The notes under the pieces: model-generated
Told to the model about the DNA's origin: nothing
Databases searched by the model: none
What the model saw: the letters and a program-made list of their open reading frames with translations, nothing else
Position numbers and translations under genes: made by a program
Assembly: GCA_026706345.1 (NCBI GenBank)
Contig: JAPOYX010000212.1
Span: forward strand, 1-64,000
Length of the DNA: 64,000 nt
Origin: Gemmatimonadota bacterium
GTDB lineage: Bacteria; JAAXHH01
Direction: 5' to 3'
Part shown: in pieces, positions 54,549 through 63,655 of the stretch
How positions within the stretch are numbered: the first letter of the stretch is position 1
Layout: each line of letters opens with the position of its first letter

Positions 54549-56937
54549 ATGATACTACGGGGTTCATGCTTGCTGCCCGAAAGGTCTGTGAACTGACGGT
54601 AAGGCAGGCAATCAACACACCGGCGAGACCCGCAACGAGAAATATGCTAAAGCCGACTTCCGCATGGTATGCGAAATTCTGCAACCACCGGTTCATGGCC
54701 ATGTAGGCAACCGGCCATGCGATTACATTGGCGATCAACACCAGAAAAGCGAACTCTTTTGTAAGCAACATCACGAGTTGACTCACCGAGGCGCCCAGTA
54801 CCTTCCGCACACCGATCTCATTCGTACGCTGACGGGCAGTATAGACAGACAGCCCGTACAGTCCCAGGCATGCCGTGAACACGGCCAGCGCCGCGAAGAA
54901 AGTAACTAACTGCCCCAGGAGCCGATCGGACCGGTACATCCGGCCTACGTCGTCTTCGAGAAACGAATAGGTGAAGGGTATGTTCGGGGTCGACGCGCTC
55001 CACAACGACTCCAGGTCACGCAGCGTAGCCGCGGGATCGCCCGGTAAGACCCTTATGGCGAAGATAGCTCCCCGGCCGAGCGTTACGAGTAAGGGTTCGA
55101 TCTTATCGTGCAGCGTATTCATGTGAAAGTCCCTGATGACGCCGGCCACTCGAATCTGCTGATCACCCATCCTGACGAACTGGTTTAACGCTTCATCCGC
55201 GGACGCCCAACCCAGGCGCCGGACCGCTTCCTCGTTGAGATGGCCCCCGGTTGCAACGAAATCCGAGTCTCCGTCCGGTCGCGGCACCCTTTTGCTGTCT
55301 CTTTCGAACGTCAGATCACGGCCATTGACCAGTTCCAGGCCAAGGGCGGGGACGTAGTTGCCCCAGTTCGTCACGACCTGCATCGTGGCCTCCGGGTGTC
55401 CCGGCGCGTCGTCGCGCCTGACGGGCAGCAAAGGCAGGATTCCCCGCCCGGCGGCGCGTCCCGGCAGGTAATTCGCGTAGGTTACGCTTACCACACCCGC
55501 CTGGTTGGGAAACTGATCATAAATGAGTCCCCTGTCCATGCCATCGACAAAGGGAAAGATCACGACATGTTCTTTTTCGAATCCGAGATGCCTGCCGCTG
55601 ATGTAATCGAGTTGCTGATAGACGACGCCGGTTGAGATCATGAGGATGATGGCGATGTCGAATTGGGCAATAACCAGGGTCTTGCGAAGCATGGCCACGC
55701 CGGCTTTCGGCGTACCGCCCATGAAGACGGTCACCGGCCTGGTGCGGGAAAGCACCCAGGCGGGGTAACCGCCCGCTACGATGCTGACGACGAACACGAT
55801 ACCGATCCCTCCGATGATCGACCATGGTTCCAGGGAGGGCATGGACAACGCGTAACCGGTAACGGCCCTGAAGACGGGCAAAACCGCCGCCGACACGCCG
55901 AGAGCGACGAGAAACGCGATCCCGCAGAACAGCAAGGTCTCCCCCAGGGAGTGGGCGATAATCTGCCCCCGTGTGGCGCCGGCTACTTTGCGAACGCCGA
56001 TTTCCCGGGCGCGTATCAGGGACTGGACGACGGCCAGGTTCGTGAAATTCATGCAGGCGATCAGCAGGATGAGTACCGCGATGGCCATCAGCATCCATAT
56101 GAACGATACATCACCATTCGACTCCAACTCATGCTCCAGATTGGAGTAGAGATGGATATCGAAGAGAGGCTGCAATGAATAGGTGCGGGTGAAGGCCAGC
56201 GAACGGGTTTCCGCGTCCAGATGCTCCCCGAGCATGTCCTGTAACGCCCTGTCTACCTCGGCTGCGGAGTGCTCTTCGGGAAGCAGCAGGTAGGTATGTA
56301 CCTGGCTGATCGACCAGCTGGAAAGTACCTGGGTAGGGTCTTCGAAGACATGTACCGTCGCGAGCGAAACATAGAAATCCGCATGATAATGCGCATAGGC
56401 GGGCGGGTCTTTCATAATGCCCGTAACAGTAAAAGGAAAGATGCTGTCTCCGGTGATCACCTGTCCCATGGGATCCGATGCTCCGAAGTACTTACGGGCC
56501 ATGGATTCGCTGATCACCATGGAGTGCGGGGCGGTGAGGGCGTTGGACGGGCTTCCGCGAACAAGGGGAACGTCGAATACATCGAACAGATTACCATCCG
56601 CCCAGTACACCTGTTGTTCGTAGTACCGCCTGTTTCCTGCTTCAAAAAGCCACGTGCCGACTGTACCGCGCAATCGGAGTACTTCTTCTACTCCGGGAAG
56701 CTGCGATTTGATCAGGGGGGCCAGTGGGCCGGGCGTCCGGGCCGCCCGGTCCGTCACGATCCGGTAGATTCGATCTCCCCTGGCATGGTGTCGGTCGTAG
56801 CTCAGTTCGTCGCGGACATACAGCAGGATGACCAGGCAGCATGCCATCCCGATAGAAAACCCGATGACATTGATGACCGTATGAGATCGGGATTTGACGA
56901 TATGTCGCCAGGCGACTAAAAAGGCGTGTCGGATCAT
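54532..56937 (-). CDS. MacB/FtsX-type ABC transporter permease
   Basis: 801 residues, full length. The N-terminal membrane segment (VIGFSIGMACCLVILLYV), MacB core SYDRHHARGDRIYRIVTD, central FtsX segment (IACMNFTNLAVVQSLIRAREIGVRK) and C-terminal FtsX segment (LYGLSVYTARQRTNEIGVRKVLGAS) are present. It is the fourth family member in the window and stands apart from the three at 14-22 kb. No ATPase or HlyD-type partner is adjacent. Confidence 0.92.
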   Translation of the reverse strand: MIRHAFLVAWRHIVKSRSHTVINVIGFSIGMACCLVILLYVRDELSYDRHHARGDRIYRIVTDRAARTPGPLAPLIKSQLPGVEEVLRLRGTVGTWLFEAGNRRYYEQQVYWADGNLFDVFDVPLVRGSPSNALTAPHSMVISESMARKYFGASDPMGQVITGDSIFPFTVTGIMKDPPAYAHYHADFYVSLATVHVFEDPTQVLSSWSISQVHTYLLLPEEHSAAEVDRALQDMLGEHLDAETRSLAFTRTYSLQPLFDIHLYSNLEHELESNGDVSFIWMLMAIAVLILLIACMNFTNLAVVQSLIRAREIGVRKVAGATRGQIIAHSLGETLLFCGIAFLVALGVSAAVLPVFRAVTGYALSMPSLEPWSIIGGIGIVFVVSIVAGGYPAWVLSRTRPVTVFMGGTPKAGVAMLRKTLVIAQFDIAIILMISTGVVYQQLDYISGRHLGFEKEHVVIFPFVDGMDRGLIYDQFPNQAGVVSVTYANYLPGRAAGRGILPLLPVRRDDAPGHPEATMQVVTNWGNYVPALGLELVNGRDLTFERDSKRVPRPDGDSDFVATGGHLNEEAVRRLGWASADEALNQFVRMGDQQIRVAGVIRDFHMNTLHDKIEPLLVTLGRGAIFAIRVLPGDPAATLRDLESLWSASTPNIPFTYSFLEDDVGRMYRSDRLLGQLVTFFAALAVFTACLGLYGLSVYTARQRTNEIGVRKVLGASVSQLVMLLTKEFAFLVLIANVIAWPVAYMAMNRWLQNFAYHAEVGFSIFLVAGLAGVLIACLTVSSQTFRAASMNPVVSLRPGH

Positions 56938-57074
56938 AGTTGATACGCGCCAGTGGGAACGGATGTTACGGAAAGGGATCGAAACAAATGTGATCTCATT
57001 CCAGCCCTGCAGCTTGACTTGACTGGCTGTCCTGTTATGGAACCTGCCATGGGATGCACCTCAATGTGCTTCGG

Positions 57075-57323
57075 TTACTTAACAGCGTGCATCGTGCTGG
57101 GGACGAACGACCGGATCTTCCCCCGGTCCAGCCGCCTGTATTCGTTCCGCGTCAACGAAAAACCGAAGTCGCCCAGCACCTTTCGGTGCACCTCCGCCAA
57201 TGCGTCCTGCTGCGCTTGCGCGTTCAGGATGGTCTCTCCGATGTCGAAGAAGAGCGTTGTGATCAACGTGATCCAACCCTGAACCGCGACCCGCGCACAT
57301 TCGGTGTTAGGACATCCCGACAC
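57075..57323 (-). pseudogene. 5' remnant of a HAD-family hydrolase gene
   Basis: The translation opens with the HAD motif I LFFDIGETIL and continues with a cap-like helix (LAEVHRKVLGDFGFSLTRNEYRRLDR), then ends after about 65 residues with no motif II-IV. Intact relatives have about 220 residues, so the 3' part is missing. The flanking DNA holds no other piece of it. No clear start codon. Confidence 0.6.
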
Positions 57324-57456
57324 CGATAGTCAGCGTTCTATGGATGTAAATCTGGTAATGGAAAGGAATGCACAAGGTAAAGAAAGTAGATATCTGCAGA
57401 AAGGCTGCGTCCGATGTACGACTCGATCGAGGCTATGAGGTAGGGGCCGTTTGTTC

Positions 57457-57669
57457 CTATCCCTTGTTCCTATGCGGTGACTCCTCCATTAACGACCGAA
57501 GAGCCCTGTTTACGGAATCGTCGGTCGAAAACACCCTGGCGACATCGGGTTGAAGCAAGATCAAATTGGTGCCTGATTTGAAGGTCTCGAGGTACTTGCC
57601 CCTGACCCCCGTACCGAGATCTTCACGGCAGTATTCCGGACGCATCTGATCGGAATCAGCCTTCTTCAT
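57457..57669 (-). CDS. Antitoxin-like partner of BrnT
   Basis: 70 residues from ATG 57669 (AAAGG eight bases ahead); a longer frame from 57747 adds Cys-rich non-homologous residues. It contains the family core MRPEYCREDLGTGVRGKYLE and NLILLQPDVARVFSTDDSVNRALRSLM, which matches a common small partner of BrnT toxins different from the ribbon-helix-helix BrnA. It overlaps the toxin gene by 14 bases, so the two are co-translated and the antitoxin is second in the message. Confidence 0.75.
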   Translation of the reverse strand: MKKADSDQMRPEYCREDLGTGVRGKYLETFKSGTNLILLQPDVARVFSTDDSVNRALRSLMEESPHRNKG

Positions 57670-57928
57670 AGATATACCTTTCTTTGCGAGACATAATACG
57701 CACGTGTATGATTCTTGTCCTCTCAAATCGGTGGGTATGTGAGACAACTAACAACCGACCAAACGTTGACCTCCCGAAAGTGAGAAACCGTTCCTCATGT
57801 TCCGAGTGATCCGGATCGGGGAACGTAATAGCCAAAGGGTCGCCAAATACGGTAGCACCTTCATGAAACGTGACGTGGTGTTTCCGCTCGTTTTCCTCTG
57901 CTTTCGCGGGATCCCATTCAAATTCCAC
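57656..57928 (-). CDS. brnT: BrnT-family toxin
   Basis: 90 residues, normal length. The opening EFEWDPAKAEENERKHHVTFHEG, the central FGDPLAITFPDPDHSEHEERF and the ending RIMSRKERYIYEEG are characteristic of BrnT ribonuclease-like toxins. The start is GTG 57926-57928. It sits in an AT-richer stretch of 57300-58040, and with its partner forms a type II toxin-antitoxin unit. No mutations of key residues were noticed. Confidence 0.85.
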   Translation of the reverse strand: MEFEWDPAKAEENERKHHVTFHEGATVFGDPLAITFPDPDHSEHEERFLTFGRSTFGRLLVVSHTHRFERTRIIHVRIMSRKERYIYEEG

Positions 57929-58131
57929 TTACCGGAGGCCTTCATGTTAAAAATAGCAATACAAGTCCCGATTACAAATACCAAAACAAACACCTCTTTC
58001 TGTTTATGTATGAGAACCAACGATTATCTCGTATAGCCCGACGAACTACTTCAGCTTCCAAGATGACTTTCCGGCATTCCAAAACTTTGAAGCCACCAGG
58101 AGGTTTCCTCTCACATGACTAACAGACCCGG

Positions 58132-58971
58132 CTACTCCGCCTTCCACGCCCCGTCGAAACCCGTGTAACCCTCGGCGTAGTGCTTGAGGCGGTCGGGAAG
58201 TCGCTCGGCCAGGGCCGTCGCCGAAGCGGGCAACGGCCACGGCGCGTCGATGCGCCAGGTTTTTGGACGGAACCCGATGCCGCAGGAGTAGCGGCGCTCC
58301 CGGGTGGCCATATTGGCGTGCCAGGTGAGTGCGGCGAAGCAGATCAGGTCGCCTGGGTCAGCCACAACCGGAACGCAGCCGGGCACGGACATCCCGTCGT
58401 ACGGGGTTTCCGGGGTACCGCCTTCCGGGTATAATCCACCGCGGCTCGGGGCCATGATGTAACCCTGGGGGCCATCCCATTCCGGATAGTGGGACTTCTC
58501 GATGACCGCGATACCGCTTCGATCCGGATGGCTTCCGTTGAGATAGAACCAGGCGCCGCTGGGGATAGGGAACCGGTTAAGGACGTCGTTGGCGGTCTGC
58601 GGTTCGGCAATGTGACCCCGGTGGTCCTGGTGCCAGCGGCCCATGCCCTCGCCCGGCGTGCGGAGGATGGCCGCGGACCGGTGCAGACACAGGTCTTCGG
58701 TGTCATGCACGGTCCGAATGAAACGCATGTAGGCCGGATTGTCGACAAGGTCCCAGACGGGCTCGCTGTCTTCGGCGAAGGCCATGTGATACCGGTTGGC
58801 AGCCGGTCCCAGATCGTTTTCCAGATCCAGGTGCCGGTCGATGGACTCCTTCAGTGCGGCCACCATGTCCTGGTCGATCATCTGCTGAATGACGCAGAAG
58901 CCGTATTCATTCAGGCAGGCAATCGCCGCCTCGAGATCATCGCGATGGAAATTATAGTTGTAATCCGGCAT
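58132..58971 (-). CDS. Phytanoyl-CoA dioxygenase (PhyH) family protein
   Basis: 279 residues from ATG 58971 (a longer frame to 59160 adds unrelated residues). Iron ligands H-Q-D in GRWHQDHRGH and the distal His in FAALTWHANMATRERRYS are present, with ASGAWFYLNGSHPDRSG as the hallmark. A motif CLNEYGFCVIQQMIDQDMV opens the domain. It begins inside the 3' end of the truncated HAD gene, same strand (20-base overlap), and may have been brought next to it by the deletion that truncated that gene. Confidence 0.92.
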   Translation of the reverse strand: MPDYNYNFHRDDLEAAIACLNEYGFCVIQQMIDQDMVAALKESIDRHLDLENDLGPAANRYHMAFAEDSEPVWDLVDNPAYMRFIRTVHDTEDLCLHRSAAILRTPGEGMGRWHQDHRGHIAEPQTANDVLNRFPIPSGAWFYLNGSHPDRSGIAVIEKSHYPEWDGPQGYIMAPSRGGLYPEGGTPETPYDGMSVPGCVPVVADPGDLICFAALTWHANMATRERRYSCGIGFRPKTWRIDAPWPLPASATALAERLPDRLKHYAEGYTGFDGAWKAE

Positions 58972-59326
58972 GTGAACGGGTGATCTCCCAGGCGCCCCGG
59001 CTTTTGCCGGTAACGATGCCCATCTTGACGCTGCTTCTTCGAAGTGATGCCAGCAGTTCCTGGATTCCCGGATAGACCCCGTCGAAGTATTCCTCGTGAA
59101 GCAGGCAATAGTTTGCCAGGAATCGGCGATGGGCGGCCTCCACCGCGCCGGATGGGACAAAATACCCTAAAAGCCGCGGTTCGGAGTTCAGCCGAAGCGT
59201 CGCAAGACGCGCAGTGGGCACTTCCTCGAAAATGGTGTCTTTCAGGGTACGCTTCACGGCCTGAATGTACAGCTCCAACGAGTCAATCAGCGTACCATCC
59301 AGATCGAAGAGCACACATCGAATCAT
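58952..59326 (-). pseudogene. HAD-family hydrolase, truncated at the 3' end
   Basis: 124 residues from ATG 59326. Motif I is LFDLDGTLIDS at residues 6-16, a cap domain follows, and motif II is MGIVTGKSRGAWE. The motifs III and IV that complete the active site are missing, since the frame ends 20 bases inside the PhyH gene. Relatives have about 215 residues. It overlaps the Nudix gene by 4 bases at its start. The protein is probably inactive. Confidence 0.7.
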
Positions 59327-59766
59327 TTCCCGTTCGAACTCCGCCTTTCCATAAGCGCTTCGATAGCCTTGACCGTGTACTGGTCGATTGGAAGTGTCAG
59401 CGCTTCTTCCGGCGTCGACCACACGTAGTCCTGGGCTTCTTCATTAATCCGCACATCAGTACAGTCGGTCCTGCAGGCAAAATCCAGGAAAATAAAATGC
59501 TTTTTCTTCCAGAAGGAGTCGTCGAAAACGAAATCCTGGTAGAGCAGAAACTCCACGTCATGGATTTCGAGCCCGGTTTCTTCCCGGATCTCTCTTCGCA
59601 GCGCCTCCTCCGCCGTCTCCCCGAGTTCGATATGGCCACCGGGTATGGTGTACAGGTCATTGAACTTGTGGGACTTGATCAACAGTATCCTGCCCTCGGG
59701 GTCCTGAATAAACGCGCCGGCCGTCGGTTCGGGGTATCCGGATTTACTCAAGTGGACAGGCTCCAA
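59323..59766 (-). CDS. Nudix hydrolase
   Basis: 147 residues. The Nudix box is complete: GGHIELGETAEEALRREIRE, then E-E-T-G. The N-terminal LLIKSHKFNDLYTIPG and the acidic substrate region follow the usual MutT-like plan. It overlaps the HAD gene by four bases (ATGA), so the phosphatase and pyrophosphatase were once a coupled pair. Cytoplasmic. Confidence 0.92.
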   Translation of the reverse strand: MEPVHLSKSGYPEPTAGAFIQDPEGRILLIKSHKFNDLYTIPGGHIELGETAEEALRREIREETGLEIHDVEFLLYQDFVFDDSFWKKKHFIFLDFACRTDCTDVRINEEAQDYVWSTPEEALTLPIDQYTVKAIEALMERRSSNGK

Positions 59767-59783
59767 TGGGAAAAGAATACACT

Positions 59784-61259
59784 TTATCGCACCGTGGGCG
59801 AGGGCCTTCCCGCGATATCTTCCGACTTCACCCGTTCCAGCATCTGCGACATCTCCCGGACGAGATCGGGATGGTCGCAGTACCGGTTTACCCGCTCCGA
59901 AATGTCGACGCCGAGATCGAAGAGTTCACCGGGGAAATCGTGGGCGGTGTAGCCCCGCTCCTCCTTGAACCAGTCGGGTTCGCGGTTGTCGTCTCCGTCC
60001 GGCGCATCGATGAAGACCCAGTTGCCCTTGCGTATGGCGAAGGTGCCGTGGCAACTGTGGTGTATGGCGAAGTCCCGCACCGGATCATCGGTCTCTCCCT
60101 GCAACAGCGGCAGCATGCTCACGCTGTCCTCCCCTTCGCCCTCCTGCAGATCGACGCCGGTCAGCTCGGCGCAGGTCGCCATGAAATCGCCCAGGATGGT
60201 AAGCTGGTCGCATACCGCGCCGGCGGGCGTGACGCCCGGCCAACGTGCGAGGAAGGGGACGCGATGTCCGCCCTCCCAGGTGTCGCGCTTGACGCCGCGC
60301 AGGTTCCCCATGCTGTAGTGGCCGTGAGTCCGCGCGTGTTCGTAGCTTCCGCCGTCCGCGGCCGGGGCGCACTCCGGGCCGTTGTCGCTCGTGAAGATCA
60401 GCAGGGTGTCGTCGGCGATTCCGCGGCGCTCCAGGGCCGCCATCACCTGACCCACCACCCAGTCCACCTCGCACACGAAGTCGCCGTAGAGCCCTGAGCC
60501 GCTCCGGCCGATGAACGGCGCGTTGGGCACGATGGGCGTGTGGGGCGACGTGAGCGGGAAGTAGAGGAAGAACGGTTCGGGGCCGGACGATTGGATGTAG
60601 TTGACCACGCGGCGCACGAAAGCAGGGATCATCTCCTCAAGCGTCCAGCCGGGTTTCATGACGCCGGGCCATCCGAACATCTCGCCGGGCTTCGATACCG
60701 ACGGCTCCCCGGCGAGGCGGTCCTGCTCGAACCAGGTGTAGGGCGGAAAATTCGGCACGTCCACGCCGAAATAGGTGTCGAAACCGCAGTCGACCGGTCC
60801 CCCGCGCATGGGCTGGCCAAAATCGACCTGCCGTTCCCGCTCCTCCCGGAGTTCCCGGTCCAGCCTGCCCACCGCCGTGCCCTCGTGGGCCGGTTTGCCG
60901 TCGAAGGTGGACCATTTCCATCCCAGGTGCCATTTCCCGATACATGCGGTGCGGTATCCCTGTCGGCGAAGCAACTCCGGGGCTGTGAGGCAACCGGCCT
61001 CGATCAGGGGCGGATCGTAGGGCCACAGGACGCTGTTCTTAAGGGGCGTGCGCCAGGCGTAACGGCCGGTCAGCAGGGCGTACCGGCTCGGCGTGCAGAC
61101 GCTCGAAGGGGCATGGGCATCGGTAAAACGCATGCCTTCTCCCGCGAGTAGGTCCAGGTGGGGCGTAGGTATCTTCGAATCAGGGTTGTTGCACCCCATG
61201 TCGCCGTATCCCATGTCGTCGGCGAGGATGTAGATGATATTGGGCGTTGAATTGGGCAT
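59784..61259 (-). CDS. Sulfatase (arylsulfatase type I)
   Basis: 491 residues from ATG 61259; the longer frame to 61295 adds 12 unlikely residues. Metal Asp14/Asp15 in IYILADDMGYGD, and the modification motif C55-T-P-S-R in CTPSRYALLTGR, give the formylglycine sulfatase site. The usual downstream residues (YRTACIGKWHLGWKW, LLIFTSDNGPECAP) are present. No signal peptide is seen. It removes sulfate from a carbohydrate or aromatic ester. No maturase gene is in the window. Confidence 0.93.
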   Translation of the reverse strand: MPNSTPNIIYILADDMGYGDMGCNNPDSKIPTPHLDLLAGEGMRFTDAHAPSSVCTPSRYALLTGRYAWRTPLKNSVLWPYDPPLIEAGCLTAPELLRRQGYRTACIGKWHLGWKWSTFDGKPAHEGTAVGRLDRELREERERQVDFGQPMRGGPVDCGFDTYFGVDVPNFPPYTWFEQDRLAGEPSVSKPGEMFGWPGVMKPGWTLEEMIPAFVRRVVNYIQSSGPEPFFLYFPLTSPHTPIVPNAPFIGRSGSGLYGDFVCEVDWVVGQVMAALERRGIADDTLLIFTSDNGPECAPAADGGSYEHARTHGHYSMGNLRGVKRDTWEGGHRVPFLARWPGVTPAGAVCDQLTILGDFMATCAELTGVDLQEGEGEDSVSMLPLLQGETDDPVRDFAIHHSCHGTFAIRKGNWVFIDAPDGDDNREPDWFKEERGYTAHDFPGELFDLGVDISERVNRYCDHPDLVREMSQMLERVKSEDIAGRPSPTVR

Positions 61260-61384
61260 GGCTAAGTTGCGGCGGTCAGGATAACGGCCCCGCACCTTTC
61301 GGTTGCGGTTGATTTGGGCGTAGTAGACGTTGGCGATTTCATCCTGTACCTAATATGGCAGGTCTATAAGTTAATGACAAGAAC

Positions 61385-62161
61385 ATGGTCACGAATCGTG
61401 TCGCTGGGGGCCTGGATTTGCAACTCAAACACGAGGACGGCTGGAACATACCGGCGTCCAACCCCTTCTATCCGCCCCTGCCGGCGGTCTATCGAAACGT
61501 TCGTTTCCAGTTCGTCTTCTTCCACGCGGCACCTGACGCCGTTCAGGGCTTTCTCCCGGAGCCACTGGAAGCAGCGGAGGACGGGCTGTGCGTGGCCTCG
61601 GGTCTGGAGGTGCCCTGTTGTGAGAACTACGGCTCCTTCGAAGAGTCCTTTATCGTAATGAAATGCCATCTCGGGAATCAGACCGGGTTCTACTGCTCCC
61701 ATGTTTTTCACAACGGGCCCGCAGGCATCGCCGCGGGCAGGGAGATTTACGGGACGCCGAAGGTATACGCGGACTTAAAGGTGATGCAAGCCGATCGGCG
61801 CATGGTGACGGAAACCTCGTACGGCGGTACGCGGGTGTTGCATATCAGTACAAGGATGGAAACCGACGCTCCCCACGATGCGATGCCTTCCCTCACTCCG
61901 GCCTGGCGGCTGAAGATCATCCCCCGGGCCGACGGTCCGGGACCGGCGATAAAACAGCTGATCGACTGCACCGAAACAGCCCAGGACGTCGACGTGCACG
62001 CCTTCTCGAAGGGAAAGGGCACTGTCGGCCTCGGTGCCGCTCCGCGGTGTGATCTCACTTCGCTGGCGCCCCTGGAATACGGCGACGCCTTCCACATGGA
62101 GAGCAGCTATTCCGAAGGATTTGCTCGGGTCGTCTATGACTATCTGAGCGAGGAGCTGTAA
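61385..62161 (+). CDS. Acetoacetate-decarboxylase-family protein
   Basis: 258 residues. The fold motifs GLDLQLKHEDGW, FLPEPLEAAEDG and the Schiff-base region GREIYGTPKVYADLKV match acetoacetate decarboxylases; the Lys in TPK corresponds to the catalytic one. Family members also include cyclases and aldolase-like enzymes that keep the Lys, so the reaction is uncertain. It starts a plus-strand run followed by the maleate-isomerase-like and DUF3830 genes. Confidence 0.85.
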   Translation: MVTNRVAGGLDLQLKHEDGWNIPASNPFYPPLPAVYRNVRFQFVFFHAAPDAVQGFLPEPLEAAEDGLCVASGLEVPCCENYGSFEESFIVMKCHLGNQTGFYCSHVFHNGPAGIAAGREIYGTPKVYADLKVMQADRRMVTETSYGGTRVLHISTRMETDAPHDAMPSLTPAWRLKIIPRADGPGPAIKQLIDCTETAQDVDVHAFSKGKGTVGLGAAPRCDLTSLAPLEYGDAFHMESSYSEGFARVVYDYLSEEL

Positions 62162-62244
62162 TGACCCACGTGACGGTTCTTCCGATGATCCACACGATGG
62201 TCCTATGATGGACCGCAACGGTTCGGGCAAAAACTCATAACCGC

Positions 62245-62970
62245 ATGGAAAAAAGGCTGAAGATCGGCATCCTCTACCCCGCATTTTCCGCGGAAGACGA
62301 CTACCCGCGCCTCGCCGCCGCGTTGAAGCCCGCGGTGGACGTCCGGGTGGTTCATACCGACAGTCCGAACCTGCATCGTATCGACGAGACCCAGATCACC
62401 GGCAGCCGGGAATACATGTTGGCGGGCGCGGAGGAACTGCGTCCTCACCACGTTGCCGTCTGCATGTGGGCCTGTACCAGCGCGAGCTTTGCCTTCGGCG
62501 TGGAAGGCGCGCGCCGTCAGGCACAGAATCTGGCCGATGCGCTCGGCGTTCCGTCATCGAGCACGTCGCTGGCGTTCTTGCGTGCCTGCAAAGCACTCGG
62601 CCTGAAACGCGTTGCCGTGGCCGCGACATACCCCGAAGAACTGTCCACGCTCTTTCGCGATTTTCTCGAGACTGGCGGCCTCGAGGTGGTTCGCATGGGA
62701 AGTCTCGGGGTTTGGTCGGGGGACGAATCCGCGCTTATCGATCGCGACGAGGTGCTGCGCTTTGCCCGGGCCAACCATCATCCCGATGCGGAAGCCTTGC
62801 TGATCCCCGACACCGCGCTGCACACCGCAGGATTTATTCCCGAACTCGAAGCGGCGGTCGGCAAGACGGTGCTGACGGCGAACCAGGTGACGATGTGGGA
62901 GGCATTGCGGCTCGCGAACCGGTTGACGCCGCAGTCTGATTTGGGACGGTTGATGGAAGTCGATTCCTGA
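62245..62970 (+). CDS. Maleate isomerase / Asp-Glu racemase-family protein
   Basis: 241 residues. The first catalytic Cys is in MWACTSASF (Cys77), and the domain resembles maleate cis-trans isomerase and arylmalonate decarboxylase. At the place of the second Cys the sequence reads LLIPDTALHT, with Asp189 instead, so a two-Cys racemase or isomerase mechanism is not expected. A decarboxylase or a single-Cys isomerase is more likely. It is 83 bases after the ADC gene and 95 before DUF3830, same strand. Confidence 0.82.
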   Translation: MEKRLKIGILYPAFSAEDDYPRLAAALKPAVDVRVVHTDSPNLHRIDETQITGSREYMLAGAEELRPHHVAVCMWACTSASFAFGVEGARRQAQNLADALGVPSSSTSLAFLRACKALGLKRVAVAATYPEELSTLFRDFLETGGLEVVRMGSLGVWSGDESALIDRDEVLRFARANHHPDAEALLIPDTALHTAGFIPELEAAVGKTVLTANQVTMWEALRLANRLTPQSDLGRLMEVDS

Positions 62971-63065
62971 GGCTGAATTCGACAGATTCTGGCGGAACGG
63001 ATATGTTCAAAAAGAACAATCTAACCTGGAACCTGGATGTTTGAGAGACAAAGAAGGAGACCGGC

Positions 63066-63551
63066 ATGGATCGATTTATCGAAGTGACCTTGAGGAAACG
63101 TGGCGTGCGTTGCGTAGCGCGGTTGCTCGACGGCCTTGCGCCCAAGACGTGCGAGGCGGTGTGGAACGCTCTGCCCCAGGAGGGCGATGCCTATCACGCC
63201 AAGTACGCGAGTAACGAGGTCTACGCCCTGGTCCCACCATTCGCGCCGAGCGAGCCAGGCATGGAGAACCCGACGGTTACGCCGATCACCGGCGACCTGC
63301 TCTACTTCTACTTCCCGCCCGGCGCGGTCAACGTACCGTCGTTGCGCGAGGCCGCCTTCAGCACGGGCCTGGTCGATCTGGCGATCTTCTACGGACGGGA
63401 CAATCTGATCCTGTCACCCAACATGGGCCTGGTCCCCGGCAATCGTTTCGGCGAGGTCACGGAAAATCTCGAGGAGATGGTGGAGGCGTGTTCGAACATC
63501 TGGCGCGAGGGATTCGCCGGAGAGCGGCTGACGTTCAGCCGGTTGGAGTAG
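63066..63551 (+). CDS. DUF3830-family protein
   Basis: 161 residues. The opening IEVTLRKRGVRCVARLLD and the core TCEAVWNALPQEGDAYHAKYAS and LLYFYFPPGAVNVP match DUF3830, a cyclophilin-like-fold family often coded beside Asp/Glu racemase genes. AAGAAGGAG precedes ATG 63066. It is the last gene of the run and is convergent with the HAD gene. Function unknown. Confidence 0.85.
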   Translation: MDRFIEVTLRKRGVRCVARLLDGLAPKTCEAVWNALPQEGDAYHAKYASNEVYALVPPFAPSEPGMENPTVTPITGDLLYFYFPPGAVNVPSLREAAFSTGLVDLAIFYGRDNLILSPNMGLVPGNRFGEVTENLEEMVEACSNIWREGFAGERLTFSRLE

Positions 63552-63612
63552 ATCGGGAACAGGCCAGGGTCGTACCAATCCTGCTTTTGACATTTTATCG
63601 ACGCGTTATGGA

Positions 63613-63627
63613 CGGGTAGATTACCCG
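63613..63627. terminator. Weak hairpin between convergent genes
   Basis: CGGGTA - GAT - TACCCG, a 6-bp perfect stem with a 3-base loop. It lies 62 bases after the DUF3830 stop and 28 bases from the HAD gene's stop. There is no T tract after it, so a bidirectional terminator is only a possibility. Confidence 0.3.
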
Positions 63628-63655
63628 AGTGCCAGGTCAAGCGGCTCCGGCTGAT

